From Streptomyces sp. Tue 6430 (lineage in GTDB: Bacteria > Actinomycetota > Actinomycetes > Streptomycetales > Streptomycetaceae), in assembly GCA_021568835.1 (NCBI GenBank), contig JAKGSH010000001.1:1-64000 (forward strand): a stretch of DNA of 64,000 nucleotides. The letters run 5' to 3'. Each line of letters starts with the position of its first letter. Position 1 is the first letter of the stretch. The notes under the pieces were generated by a model that did not search any database, was not told the DNA's origin, and saw nothing but the letters and a program-made list of their open reading frames with translations. The position numbers and the translations under genes are program-made. Below, in pieces: positions 8,835 through 17,511 of the stretch.

Positions 8835-10013
8835 ATGACTGATTACATACAGAACCCGGTACTCTGGGCTCTCCTCGTCGCCGTGCTCGTCGCCGTGGCC
8901 CTCATCGTTCGTCAGCGGAGGGCGGCGCGGGCCTTAAGGCGGGAGTTCGCAGATCTCAGGGCTCGGCACAGTGAGCTCGAGAACGGGTACGCGAAATCCG
9001 TCGAGGCGGCGCAGGAAAGAGCCGAAGAGGCAACGAAAACAGTCCTGAAGTCCGCCATGCGGACCCTTCAGGGTCTCGCCGCGGAACAGCAGTTGATCGT
9101 CTCCCGGCTCCAGACCAAATACGGCGAGTCGGTCATCCTCCAGGACCTTCTGGAGATCGACCACACGAACTCCCAGTTCGGCCGTCGGGCCCAGTCCATC
9201 GCCGTCCTCTGCGACGGCTGGCTGGGACGTCAGCGCGAAGTGGCGTCGGTCTACGACGTGGTCCGCAGCGCCCAGGGCAGGATCCGCCACTACCGGCGGG
9301 TGGAAATCCTCTCGCAGGTCGATTTCGGCATCACCAGCCGCGCCGTGGAACCGGTCGCGCTGGCCCTCGCCGAAATGCTCGACAACGCGACCAGCTATTC
9401 GAGCCCGGACACCGTCGTCGAAATCAACATTCGCACCGTGCCCAAGGGCATTTGCATCGTCGTGGACGATGCCGGTGTCGGCATGAACGACGAGGAGCGG
9501 GCCCGCGCGGAGAAACTCCTCTCCAGCGACCGCGTCTCCGGCGTCTCCGGACTCGGCAACCCGCCGCAGTTCGGGTTCGCGGTGATCGGTGTCCTCGCCG
9601 AGCGGTTCGGCTTCGAGGTCTCGGTGGACTCCAGCTCGCCCTACGGCGGCGTCCGCGCGGTCCTGCTCCTGCCGCACGACCTGCTCACCAACGCACCGGA
9701 GCAGAAGGAACCGGCGCCGGTCGTTCCCGCCGTCGCCGTGGCCGCACCCACCCGCGGCGGCCCCGAAGTCGCGCCGGCCCCGAGCACCACCGCCGACGGC
9801 CTGCCCAAGCGGCGCCGCAAGCGGCCGATGGCCATCGTGCCCGGCAGCGCACCGGCCGCCGCCGCCCCCTCCCGCTCCGGCGCGGAGACGGCGGCGATCA
9901 TGGGCGCCTTCCAGCGCGGTACCCAGTCCGGCCGGCGGGCCACCCCTGCGGACCCCGCGGAACAGTCCAGCAGCGCACGTGGCGCAAGCAGCGAAGGGCA
10001 TGAGTTCTCGTGA
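8835..10013 (+). CDS. cvnA: Conservon component A: membrane sensor histidine-kinase-like ATPase
   Basis: First gene of a conservon, the Streptomyces operon type that resembles eukaryotic GPCR/small-GTPase modules. A single N-terminal membrane segment (VLWALLVAVLVAVALIV) is followed by a charged coiled stretch. The GHKL ATPase domain comes next: N box AEMLDNATSYSS, G1 box VVDDAGVGMN, G2 GLGNPPQFGFAVIG. No phospho-accepting H box is obvious, which is normal for CvnA. The Ala/Pro-rich tail is unstructured. Start ATG 8835 has GAAGAGAG 5 nt upstream; an earlier in-frame ATG at 8706 lacks an RBS. Its stop overlaps cvnB (GTGA). In related operons (rarABCDE/cvn9) the set assembles at the membrane and represses aerial growth and antibiotic production. 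Confidence 0.88.
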   Translation: MTDYIQNPVLWALLVAVLVAVALIVRQRRAARALRREFADLRARHSELENGYAKSVEAAQERAEEATKTVLKSAMRTLQGLAAEQQLIVSRLQTKYGESVILQDLLEIDHTNSQFGRRAQSIAVLCDGWLGRQREVASVYDVVRSAQGRIRHYRRVEILSQVDFGITSRAVEPVALALAEMLDNATSYSSPDTVVEINIRTVPKGICIVVDDAGVGMNDEERARAEKLLSSDRVSGVSGLGNPPQFGFAVIGVLAERFGFEVSVDSSSPYGGVRAVLLLPHDLLTNAPEQKEPAPVVPAVAVAAPTRGGPEVAPAPSTTADGLPKRRRKRPMAIVPGSAPAAAAPSRSGAETAAIMGAFQRGTQSGRRATPADPAEQSSSARGASSEGHEFS

Positions 10014-10411
10014 ACGACGATCTGTCATGGATGCTTGACAGCGCCCTGGAGATACCCGGGGCCCTGCACGCCGTCCTGATATCCGCCGACGGCCTGCTGA
10101 TGGCCCGGACGCAGGACTTCGGAAAGGACGACGCCGACCGGGTGGCCGCCGCCATGAGCGGCGTCCAGTCGCTCAGCCGCTCCCTGGCCTTCTTCTGCGA
10201 GGACGCCCAGCAGCGGTGGCGACAGACACTGGTCGAGTTCGACGGCGGCTGGGTCTTCCTGATCTCCGCCGGAGAGGGCGCCTACCTCGGCGTCTCCGCC
10301 TCGCCCGAGGTCGACATGGCGGACATCACCTTCCGGATGCAGCAGCTCGTCGGCCAGCTCGGCAAGGCGCTGACGACACCGCCGCGCGAGAACCTCGGCG
10401 CGCGCTCATGA
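10010..10411 (+). CDS. cvnB: Conservon component B: roadblock/LC7-domain protein
   Basis: A 133-residue single-domain roadblock/LC7 protein: DLSWMLDSALEIPGALHAVL, then ISADGLLMARTQDFG, RVAAAMSGVQSLSR, WVFLISAGEGAYLGVSA and MADITFRMQQLVGQLG. Roadblock proteins bind and modulate small GTPases, here presumably CvnD, and in bacteria can act as a GAP-like scaffold. GTG 10010 overlaps the cvnA TGA, and its own TGA overlaps cvnC (ATGA), so translation of the A-B-C genes is tightly linked. Cytosolic, probably membrane-associated through CvnA. Confidence 0.9.
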   Translation: MNDDLSWMLDSALEIPGALHAVLISADGLLMARTQDFGKDDADRVAAAMSGVQSLSRSLAFFCEDAQQRWRQTLVEFDGGWVFLISAGEGAYLGVSASPEVDMADITFRMQQLVGQLGKALTTPPRENLGARS

Positions 10412-10785
10412 CCGGTTTCGACGAACTGGAACCGCAGACACCGGAGTTAGTGCGTCCGTACGTCATCACCAAGGGCCGCGGACTGCCCGACGAGGAGCAG
10501 CTCTCCCTCATCACCCTGGTGACGGCGGCAGCCGACCACCAGCAGCGGCCGACCCGGCTGTCCCCGGAGGAGCAGAGCCTGCTCGAGCTGTGCTCGGCGG
10601 GCTACCTGTCGGTCGCCGAGATCGCCGGGCACACCCAACTGCCCCTCGGCGTGGTGAAGATCCTCCTCGCCGCCCTCACCGAGGGCGGCTACCTCATCAC
10701 CCGCCCGCCCGTGCAGCGGGCACCCCTCGCCGACCGGGAGATCCTGGAGGAGGTGCTGAATGGTCTCAGGGCCAAGTTTGGATGA
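10408..10785 (+). CDS. cvnC: Conservon component C: DUF742 protein
   Basis: This 125-residue protein matches the DUF742 family found only in conservons and related operons. It has an N-terminal VRPYVITKGRG motif, SLITLVTAAA, SPEEQSLLELCSAGYLSVAEIA, and a winged-helix-like part LPLGVVKILLAALTEGGYL. The HTH-like core suggests protein or DNA contact, but no biochemical role is established. ATG 10408 sits in the cvnB stop, and the 3' end overlaps cvnD by 26 bp. Confidence 0.9.
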   Translation: MTGFDELEPQTPELVRPYVITKGRGLPDEEQLSLITLVTAAADHQQRPTRLSPEEQSLLELCSAGYLSVAEIAGHTQLPLGVVKILLAALTEGGYLITRPPVQRAPLADREILEEVLNGLRAKFG

Positions 10786-11353
10786 ACAGGCGTACGTCCG
10801 TGAGGGCGCGTCGCAGACGGCGGTGAAGATCCTCGTCGTCGGCCACTTCGCGGTGGGCAAGACCACGTTCATCGGGGCGATCTCCGAGATCACCCCGCTG
10901 TCCACCGAGGAGACGATGACGCGGGCCGCCGAGTCCGTCGACGACCTCAAGGGGGTCCAGGGCAAGGTCACCACCACGGTCGCCATGGACTTCGGCCGCC
11001 TGACCATCAGCGACCGGGTCGTGCTCTACCTGTTCGGGACGCCCGGACAGCAGCGTTTCGTGCAGATGTGGGAGGACATGGCCCGCGGCGCGCTCGGCGC
11101 CCTCGTCCTCGTCGACCCCGAACGGCTCGCGGACTCGTTCGCCGTGATCGACCTGATCGAGCAGTACGGGCTGGACTACGCCATCGCCGTCAACCACTTC
11201 GACGGCTCCCCCCTGCGGGACGAGACCGCCCTGCGTGACGCGCTGGACCTGCTCGACGACACCCCCGTCGTCACCTGCGACGCGCGGGACGAGCGGTCGT
11301 CGGCCGAAGCGCTCATCACCCTCGTCCGCCACCTGCAGGACCGTGCCCACTAG
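10760..11353 (+). CDS. cvnD: Conservon component D: small GTP-binding protein
   Basis: A 197-residue Ras-like P-loop GTPase of the conservon type. G1 is GHFAVGKTTFI (~residue 33). The switch I region contains TPLSTEE, G3 is LFGTPGQQRF (Gly-Thr-Pro-Gly in place of DxxG), and G4 is the degenerate AVNHFDG. RBS GGAGGAGGTG precedes ATG 10760, inside the cvnC coding region. It probably cycles between GDP and GTP under control of CvnA/B/C. The terminal LVRHLQDRAH is followed by the next gene after 8 bp. Confidence 0.9.
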   Translation: MVSGPSLDEQAYVREGASQTAVKILVVGHFAVGKTTFIGAISEITPLSTEETMTRAAESVDDLKGVQGKVTTTVAMDFGRLTISDRVVLYLFGTPGQQRFVQMWEDMARGALGALVLVDPERLADSFAVIDLIEQYGLDYAIAVNHFDGSPLRDETALRDALDLLDDTPVVTCDARDERSSAEALITLVRHLQDRAH

Positions 11354-11361
11354 GAGCATCA

Positions 11362-12702
11362 ATGGACCAACCCACCGCTCCCGTGCCCCCGCCCGGGTGC
11401 CCGGCGCACCACAGCGGCGCCCGAGTGCCGCTCCACGGCCCCGAGTTCGCCGCTGACCCGCAGGCCTACTACAGCTACCTGCGCCACTACGGGCCGACCG
11501 CCCCGGTCGAACTCGCCCCCGGAGTCGAGGCCACCCTCGTCACGGACTACGCCACCGCCCTGCACCTTCTGCAGGACTCGGGCTCGTTCCGCAAGGACGC
11601 GCGCCGCTGGCGGCACTTCAACGAGGGCAAGATCTCCCCCGACAGCCCCGTCGCACCCGTCCTGGCCTACCGGCCCAACTGCATGTTCAGCGACGGCGCC
11701 GAGCACCTCAGGCTGCGCCAGGCCGTGACGGACAGCATGGCCCGCATCGACACGCGCAAGCTGAGCCACACCACCGAACAGGTCTCCAACTACCTGATCT
11801 CCCAGTTCGGTTCGCGTGGCTCGGCGGACCTGCTCGCGGACTACGCCAAGCAGCTTCCGCTGTTCGTGTTCAACGAACTCTTCGGCTGCCCGCCGGACAT
11901 CGGCGACCGCGTCGTCTACGGCATCAGCGGCATGTTCGACGGTGTCAACGCCGAGCGCGCGATGGGCGTGCTGTTCGGCGCCGTGGGCGAACTCGTCACG
12001 CTCAAGCGCGTCAAGCCCGGCGACGACGTCACCTCCTGGCTCATGGAGCACCAGGCCGCCCTCACCGACGAGGAGATGGTCCACCAGCTGGCCCTCCTGC
12101 TGGTCGGGGGCAACGAGCCGCTGCGCAACCTGATCGGCAACACCCTGCACCGGCTGCTCACCCACGACGCGTACGCCAACCAGGGCGGTCTGATCGACGA
12201 GGCGATCGACGACACGCTGTGGGAGAACCCGCCCATGCAGAACCTCGCCCCGCACTACCCGGCCGCCGACATGGAGTTCGCCGGCCAGAGGTTCCAGGCC
12301 GGCGACCTGGTCCTGGTCAGCTTCGCCGCCGCCAACACCGGCCCCGCGCTGACGGCCGCCCGTCAGGCGGGCAGCAACCGCGCCCACCTGGCCTGGAGCG
12401 CCGGCCCGCACGCCTGCCCCTCCAAGGACCCCGCCCGGCAGATCACCGTCACGGCGCTGGAGAACCTCCTCAACCAGCTCCCCGACGTCGAACTCGCCGT
12501 CCCCGAGGAGAGCCTGACCTGGCGCCCCGGCCCCTTCAACCGCGGACTCAACGCGCTGCCCGCACGGTTCACCCCGGTGGCCGCGCGCAAGCCCGCCGCC
12601 CCGGCGCACACCGACGCCCCCGCCCGCCCGCAGCAGCCCCAGCCGGGCGCCCGGTCCGAACGCGGGGTGTGGAGCCAGTTCCTCAACTGGCTGACGAGGT
12701 GA
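11362..12702 (+). CDS. cvnE: Conservon component E: atypical cytochrome P450 (CYP157-like)
   Basis: A 446-residue P450 in the conservon terminal position. The heme-ligand region is WSAGPHACPSKDPARQI, keeping the cysteine but with Trp for the usual Phe. The K-helix ExxR motif is absent: the sequence there is EAIDDTLWENPP. The I helix reads LLLVGGNEPLRNLIGN without the usual acid-Thr pair. Loss of ExxR is described for the CYP157 family, which accompanies conservons. The enzyme may therefore be a sensor or a non-standard oxygenase. RBS GGAG lies 7 nt before ATG 11362. A Pro/Ala-rich tail precedes the final WSQFLNWLTR. Confidence 0.85.
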   Translation: MDQPTAPVPPPGCPAHHSGARVPLHGPEFAADPQAYYSYLRHYGPTAPVELAPGVEATLVTDYATALHLLQDSGSFRKDARRWRHFNEGKISPDSPVAPVLAYRPNCMFSDGAEHLRLRQAVTDSMARIDTRKLSHTTEQVSNYLISQFGSRGSADLLADYAKQLPLFVFNELFGCPPDIGDRVVYGISGMFDGVNAERAMGVLFGAVGELVTLKRVKPGDDVTSWLMEHQAALTDEEMVHQLALLLVGGNEPLRNLIGNTLHRLLTHDAYANQGGLIDEAIDDTLWENPPMQNLAPHYPAADMEFAGQRFQAGDLVLVSFAAANTGPALTAARQAGSNRAHLAWSAGPHACPSKDPARQITVTALENLLNQLPDVELAVPEESLTWRPGPFNRGLNALPARFTPVAARKPAAPAHTDAPARPQQPQPGARSERGVWSQFLNWLTR

Positions 12703-12740
12703 TTCACACAACACCGACCAATTCTTCACTCCTGTATGAC

Positions 12741-12892
12741 GGTTCAACCTCAGGGGTAGTGAGCCATGCGGTAATGCGCATGTCCCACCAGCCCGAGGAG
12801 TTGCCGTGGACCACATATCCACCAACACCGTTCCCCCTCAACACCCCGCGGTGTTGAACCTCGAGATACCCGCCCTCACCGGCGGGTATCTT
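12741..12892 (+). promoter_or_regulatory. Mutually exclusive RNA hairpins in the prenyltransferase leader
   Basis: AACACC occurs at 12824 and 12840, and either copy can pair with GGTGTT at 12850. GGTTCAAC at 12741 is fully complementary to GTTGAACC at 12853. Next comes a perfect 10-bp hairpin, GATACCCGCC/GGCGGGTATC (12865-12890), extended by A-U and G-U pairs, with little T after it. Competing pairings just before a coupled start suggest attenuation. The last hairpin could instead simply terminate conservon transcripts. Confidence 0.45.
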
Positions 12893-12928
12893 CATGTCGG
12901 CTCCGGCCCGTGGCGGGAGGGCCGGTGA
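12806..12928 (+). CDS. 40-residue leader peptide ORF coupled to the prenyltransferase gene
   Basis: A 40-codon ORF begins at GTG with GAGGAG 5 nt upstream and encodes a peptide starting MDHISTNTVPPQHP and ending VGSGPWREGR. Its TGA (12926-12928) overlaps the GTG of the prenyltransferase (GTGA), so the two are very likely translationally coupled. Third positions are ~80% G/C, which supports coding. Two hairpins lie within it (next entry). One Trp codon (12911-12913) sits four codons before the stop, of possible interest because the downstream enzyme family uses tryptophan. It could be a regulatory leader, a small partner protein or a modified-peptide precursor; the sequence does not decide. 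Confidence 0.55.
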   Translation: MDHISTNTVPPQHPAVLNLEIPALTGGYLHVGSGPWREGR

Positions 12929-14103
12929 CCGCCACCCGGCCCGGCGCGCCGGGACCCGCCGGCACGGACACGCTCGGCGGCCACACCGCCCGCCAACTGC
13001 TCGGCCTGTGCGAGGTCGTGGGGCTCTCCGCCCACGACGCCGGGGTCTACGCGCGTACCCTCACCGCCATGCTGGGTGCGGCCGCCGAACGGCCGCTGGA
13101 CCTGCCGCCCCCGAACCCGACGTTCCTCTCCGACGACCACACCCCGGTGGAGTTCTCGCTCTCCTTCGTGCCCGGCGCGGCGCCCGCGCTCCGGGTGCTG
13201 CTGGAGCCGGGCTGCGCGGCCGGCGGCCCGGCACGGAACGGGCCTGCGGGGCTGCGGGCCGTCCGCGAGGCGGCGGCGCGCTGGGGCTTCGCCACCGACC
13301 GGCTCGACGAACTCGAGGACCTGTTCCTGCCGGCGTCGCCCGAGGGGCCGTTCGCCCTGTGGTGCGCGCTCGAACTGCGCCCCGGCGGCGTCCCCAAGGT
13401 CAAGGTCTACCTCAACCCCGCTGCCAACGGCCGCGGGCACGCCGCCGCCACGGTGCGCGAGGCGCTGCGGCGGCTCGGCCACCACGACGCGTTCGCGGCA
13501 CTGCCGCCGCACGACCGCCACCTGTTCTTCGCCCTGGACCTGGGCGACTGGGCGGAACCCCGGGTGAAGGTCTACCTCGCCCACCAGGACCTGTCGGCCG
13601 CGGAGGCCGGCGCGTTGTCCCGCACCGGCGGCCTTCCCCGGGCCGCGGAGGCCGAGAGGGCCGAGCAGAACGAGGAGTTCTTCCGCATCGCGGCGGGCCA
13701 GGACGACGCGGACGGCGGCGGCTCGGAGACGGCCCTGGCCCCGGCTCCGGCGGTGCGGCGTCCCGTGCAGTCCTGCCACGCCTTCACCGAGAGCGCCTCC
13801 GGCCTGCCCAGCGGCTTCACCCTCTACGTCCCGGTCCGGGACTACGCGCCGCACGACGGCGAGGCTCTCACCCGCGCCACCGTCCTGCTCGGCCGCTACG
13901 GGCAGGACCCCGCCCCGCTGTCGGCGGCCGTGTCCGCGCTCACCGACCGCGGCCCGGAGGAGGGGGTGGGACTCGTCGCCTACCTGGCGCTCGCCCACCA
14001 GCAGGGGCAGCCGCCCCGGGTCACGACGTACCTCTCCTCGGAGGCGTACGCCGTGCGTCCGCCCGTCGGCCTGCTGTCCGCCCAGCCCGTGGCCGTGCGG
14101 TAA
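12925..14103 (+). CDS. Tryptophan dimethylallyltransferase-family (ABBA) aromatic prenyltransferase
   Basis: This 392-residue protein matches bacterial indole prenyltransferases. It shows FLSDDHTPVEFSLSF near the N-terminus, LWCALELRPGGVPKVKVYLN (basic pyrophosphate-binding strand with KVKVYLN), RHLFFALDLGDWAEPRVKVYL (the repeated R/KVY strand typical of the ABBA barrel) and a later PPRVTTYLSSEAY. Such enzymes transfer dimethylallyl from DMAPP to C5 or C6 of tryptophan. S. coelicolor SCO7467/SCO7468 pairs one with a flavin monooxygenase to make dimethylallylindole-3-acetonitrile, and here too an FMO lies next door, although convergent. The start at GTG 12925 is chosen for GGGAGG 5 nt upstream and the overlap with the leader ORF; GTG 12910 is the alternative. 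Regiospecificity cannot be read from sequence. Confidence 0.85.
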   Translation: MTATRPGAPGPAGTDTLGGHTARQLLGLCEVVGLSAHDAGVYARTLTAMLGAAAERPLDLPPPNPTFLSDDHTPVEFSLSFVPGAAPALRVLLEPGCAAGGPARNGPAGLRAVREAAARWGFATDRLDELEDLFLPASPEGPFALWCALELRPGGVPKVKVYLNPAANGRGHAAATVREALRRLGHHDAFAALPPHDRHLFFALDLGDWAEPRVKVYLAHQDLSAAEAGALSRTGGLPRAAEAERAEQNEEFFRIAAGQDDADGGGSETALAPAPAVRRPVQSCHAFTESASGLPSGFTLYVPVRDYAPHDGEALTRATVLLGRYGQDPAPLSAAVSALTDRGPEEGVGLVAYLALAHQQGQPPRVTTYLSSEAYAVRPPVGLLSAQPVAVR

Positions 14104-14370
14104 CGGCGGTAACGGCGGTGACGGAGGGACACCTCCTGGGGAGCCGTACGCCGATGACGTCGGACCGCTCCCCTCCCACCGCCGCGCCCCGCAGCCACGG
14201 CGACGTGACGTGACGGGGCGACGTGACCGGGCCCCGTGGCGCGGCGGCGCGACGCGGCGGCGGAACGCGCGAGCCGAGGGCCGCGACACGGCGAAGTGCG
14301 GCGAAGCACGGCGAAGGGGCCGGCCCGCGGGGGAGCCCCCGCCGCTTGCCGACCCCTCACCGACGGTCCG

Positions 14371-15657
14371 TCACACCGCTTGCAGCTCCTGGAGATACGG
14401 CACCACGTTCACCTGGATCGAGGCGCCCTCCGCCTGGCCGTACTGGCCCGCGATGCCGCTGAGGTGGTCGGCGACCTCCTTGCGCATGACCTCCGGCTCC
14501 GGCAGCACCGCCTCTCCCGTGACGATCCGCGCGATCCAGCGCGACTGCGCCTCCACGAGCCGGGTGATGGAGCCGTGCGGCCGGACCAGGCCGACGAAGT
14601 ACAGACCGGCGTGGCCGGGCGCGACGACCCGCTTGTACAACTCGACCGAGCCCCGCGGTCCGATCGGGCAACCGGGCGGCAGGAACGGGAACGCCATGCG
14701 GTAGCCGGTGCAGTGCACGATCGCGTCGGCCCGCGCGGACGTCCCGTCGGTGAAGACCACCCGGTCCCCGGCGAGGGAGGCGATGGCGGGTTTGGGGACG
14801 ACCCCGCCGTGCCGGATGCGGGTGAGTATCTCGTCCGAGATGGTCACGGCCGAGGCGAACAGCGGATGGTCCGGCTCGGGCAGGCCGTAGTCCGAGAGCC
14901 TGCCGCGGGCCACGAGCAGGGCCTGCTCGATGAAACCGCGCTGCTCCTCCAGCGACATGCTCGTCCACCACGGCGCCTCGGCCACCTCGTCGAGCGGTGT
15001 GCCGTACAACTGCTTGGGCAGGATGTGCAGGCCCCGGCGCACCGAGAGCAGGGTGGTCGCCGCGTACCGGGAGAGGTCCGCCGCGATGTCCACCGCCGAG
15101 GCGCCGAGCCCGACGACGACCACCTCCCGACCCGCGTAGTCACTGCCGTCGCGGTAGTCCAGGGCGTGCAGGATCGTTCCGGTGAAGGTGTCCGCTCCGG
15201 GCGGCGGAGTGGGCAGCAGGGGCTCGGTGTTGTGCCCCGACGCGACGACGACATGGGTGAAGCTCCGTGTGCCGCGCACGCCCGCGGCGTCCACGACGGC
15301 GACCGTCCAGGAACCGTCGGCCTCCTGCCGCACGGACTCCACGGCCGTCTCCAGCTCGACGTGGTCCAGGACGCCGGCCCACTCGGCGAACGACCGCAGG
15401 TAGGCGGCCATCTGGCTGTGCCGGGGATAGACCGGGTAGGAGGCCGGCATCGGGTAGTCGGCGTAACCGGTCAGCTTCTTGGTCGTGTTGAGGTGCAGCG
15501 ACAGGTAACCCGGTCCGCGCTCCCCGGCCCCGGGGCGGCGCCAGATGCCGCCCACGTCGGCCGACCTCTCCAGGCACACGAAGTCGACACCGGCCGTCTT
15601 GAGGGCCCGTGCCGTGGCCAGCCCCGACAGGCCCGCACCGATCACACACACACTCAC
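14371..15657 (-). CDS. Flavin-containing monooxygenase, likely acting on prenylated tryptophan
   Basis: A 428-residue FAD/NADPH monooxygenase. The FAD Rossmann motif [15 protein letters not shown] is at the very N-terminus. [24 protein letters not shown] and HSQMAAYL follow, then a second nucleotide motif [17 protein letters not shown] (~residue 170) and [14 protein letters not shown] near the end. It is convergent with the prenyltransferase. By analogy with SCO7468 it could N-oxygenate the side chain of dimethylallyltryptophan toward a nitrile; that is inferred from the pairing. GTG 15657 is preferred (GTGGGGGAAACC upstream). It is divergent from the secreted peptidase, with 289 bp between them. 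Confidence 0.82.
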   Translation of the reverse strand: MSVCVIGAGLSGLATARALKTAGVDFVCLERSADVGGIWRRPGAGERGPGYLSLHLNTTKKLTGYADYPMPASYPVYPRHSQMAAYLRSFAEWAGVLDHVELETAVESVRQEADGSWTVAVVDAAGVRGTRSFTHVVVASGHNTEPLLPTPPPGADTFTGTILHALDYRDGSDYAGREVVVVGLGASAVDIAADLSRYAATTLLSVRRGLHILPKQLYGTPLDEVAEAPWWTSMSLEEQRGFIEQALLVARGRLSDYGLPEPDHPLFASAVTISDEILTRIRHGGVVPKPAIASLAGDRVVFTDGTSARADAIVHCTGYRMAFPFLPPGCPIGPRGSVELYKRVVAPGHAGLYFVGLVRPHGSITRLVEAQSRWIARIVTGEAVLPEPEVMRKEVADHLSGIAGQYGQAEGASIQVNVVPYLQELQAV

Positions 15658-15946
15658 GGTTTCCCCCACAGGAAGGACAGCACCTTTACGAACACCCGCA
15701 GTGCATGCCCATCGGGCACTCCGCCCAACCAGCGACAAAGATCACAGACGCCTGCCGTATGGCATGGCACCGGCCCGACCCTGATCGTTTTTCGCCCTGC
15801 GTCCGACGTCCCTGAGCGGTCCCCGACCCGACCCGGAAAAGCCCCTGACAGGGGCACCACTTGGGCGGCAGCGCACCTAACGTGACGACTGTGCCCCGGC
15901 CGGGTCCGCACGCCTGACACAACCGCTCTCTCCACGAGGAGGATCC

Positions 15947-17442
15947 ATGCCGTTCAGGGGCAGATCCGCACTGCGGCGCATCGCCATGCGGGGCACGGCC
16001 ATGGCCATGGGAGCCGCCATGGCCGTCATCACCGGCCTCGCCGCCGCTCCCGCGGTCCACGCGTCGCCGTCTGCCACCGGGGTCCTGCGGTGGGCACCGT
16101 GTGACGACCCGGAGAAGCCGGGAGCCGAGTGTGCCACTCTTTCGGTGCCGGTCGACTGGGCCCGCTCGGACGGGCCGGGACTCGACCTGGCCGTGGCCCG
16201 CCGCAAGGCCACCGACCCCGGCGCACGCGTCGGCTCGATGGTGTTCGGCCCCGGCGGGCCGGGCGATTCGGGTGTGGAGATGGTGGTGGGCCGTATCAGC
16301 CGGTTCAGCCCAGAGGTCCGCCGCAGGTTCGACATCGTCAGCTTCGACCCACGCGGCGTGGGCGGCAGCAACCCGGTGACCTGCTCCGGCGGCCTGCTTG
16401 CCGAGCGGCCGTCACCGGAGCTGAAGAGCCAGGCGGACTTCGACGCCACCATGGCGTACAACAAGCGGCTCCGTGCCGACTGCCGGGCCCGTACCGGCCC
16501 GGTGTTCGACCACCTCGACACCGCCCGGACGGTCCGGGACCTGGACGCCCTCCGGGCCGCCCTCGGCGAGCGGAAACTGACCTTCCACGGCAGCTCGTAC
16601 GGCACACTGCTCGGGGCGCAGTACGCCGAGACCTACCCGCGCCGCGTGCGCGCGATGGTGCTGGAGAGCGTCATGGACCACAGCGTCCCGACCACCCGTG
16701 ACTTCCTGCAGGCCGAGGCGGCCACGGCACAGGATTCATTCCAGGAGTTCGTGAAGTGGTGCGACGGTGCCGCGGACTGCGCGCTGCACGGCCGCGACGT
16801 CCGCGCCGTCTGGCAGGGCCTGTTGGCCCGGGCCGGGCGCGGCGAGCTGGCGGACCCGGCGAAGCCGGGCACCTCGCTGTCGTCTTCGGACCTGGTCAAC
16901 AAGATCGCGTTCAAGAAGTTCTACGAGGCCGACTACGCGGGCCTGGCCACGGCGATCGCGGGGATGGACGCGAGCAAGCCGCTGCCCGCGTCGCCCACCT
17001 CGACAGCGCCGCTGCATCCGGCCACCCCGGTCTTCTGCTCGGACTGGCACCTGCCAGTGCGCGACTACCAGGAGTACGCCTCGCTCGTCGCCATGATGAA
17101 CATGACCGCGCCCGACCTGCCTTACCTGCTGCCGATCCACATGGCAGCGGCGTGTCTGGGCGCGCCGACCGCCAACCCACAGCACCGCCTGGACGCACAC
17201 GGTGCCCCGCCGATCCTGGTGTCCAACGCGCTGCACGACCCCGCCACCGGCTACCCGTGGGCGGTCTCGGTGGCCCGGCAGCTCCGCCGCAGCGGCGTGC
17301 TCCTCACCTACGAGGGCCACGGCCACGGCAGCGTCACCAGCGGCCCGTGCATGGAGGACGCCGTGGACGGCTACCTCACCGACCTGGCAGTCCCACCACG
17401 GGGCACCAGTTGCCCCGCCGCCCGCCCGCACGGGCAGCGTGA
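15947..17442 (+). CDS. Secreted TAP-like tripeptidyl aminopeptidase (alpha/beta hydrolase)
   Basis: Signal peptide RRIAMRGTAMAMGAAMAV...AVHA, then WAPCDDPEKPGAECATLSVP as in Streptomyces tripeptidyl aminopeptidases. Oxyanion motif GPGGPGDSG, nucleophile elbow FHGSSYGTLLGAQYAE (~residue 215), Asp in NALHDPATGY, His in YEGHGHGSV, and paired cysteines (CSGG...DCRA; TSCP at the end). As read, the frame runs on to 17887 into a non-coding strand. Adding one G in the GGG at ~17433 gives a stop at 17440-17442 and ~498 residues, the normal family length. It removes tripeptides from protein N-termini outside the cell. GAGGAGGAT precedes ATG. Confidence 0.85.
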
Positions 17443-17511
17443 GCGCGGCGGGGCAGGGACTGCTGCTGCGCGGGGTGACGGCCGGGTTCGGGGGTCGGGT
17501 TCTGTCGGGGA

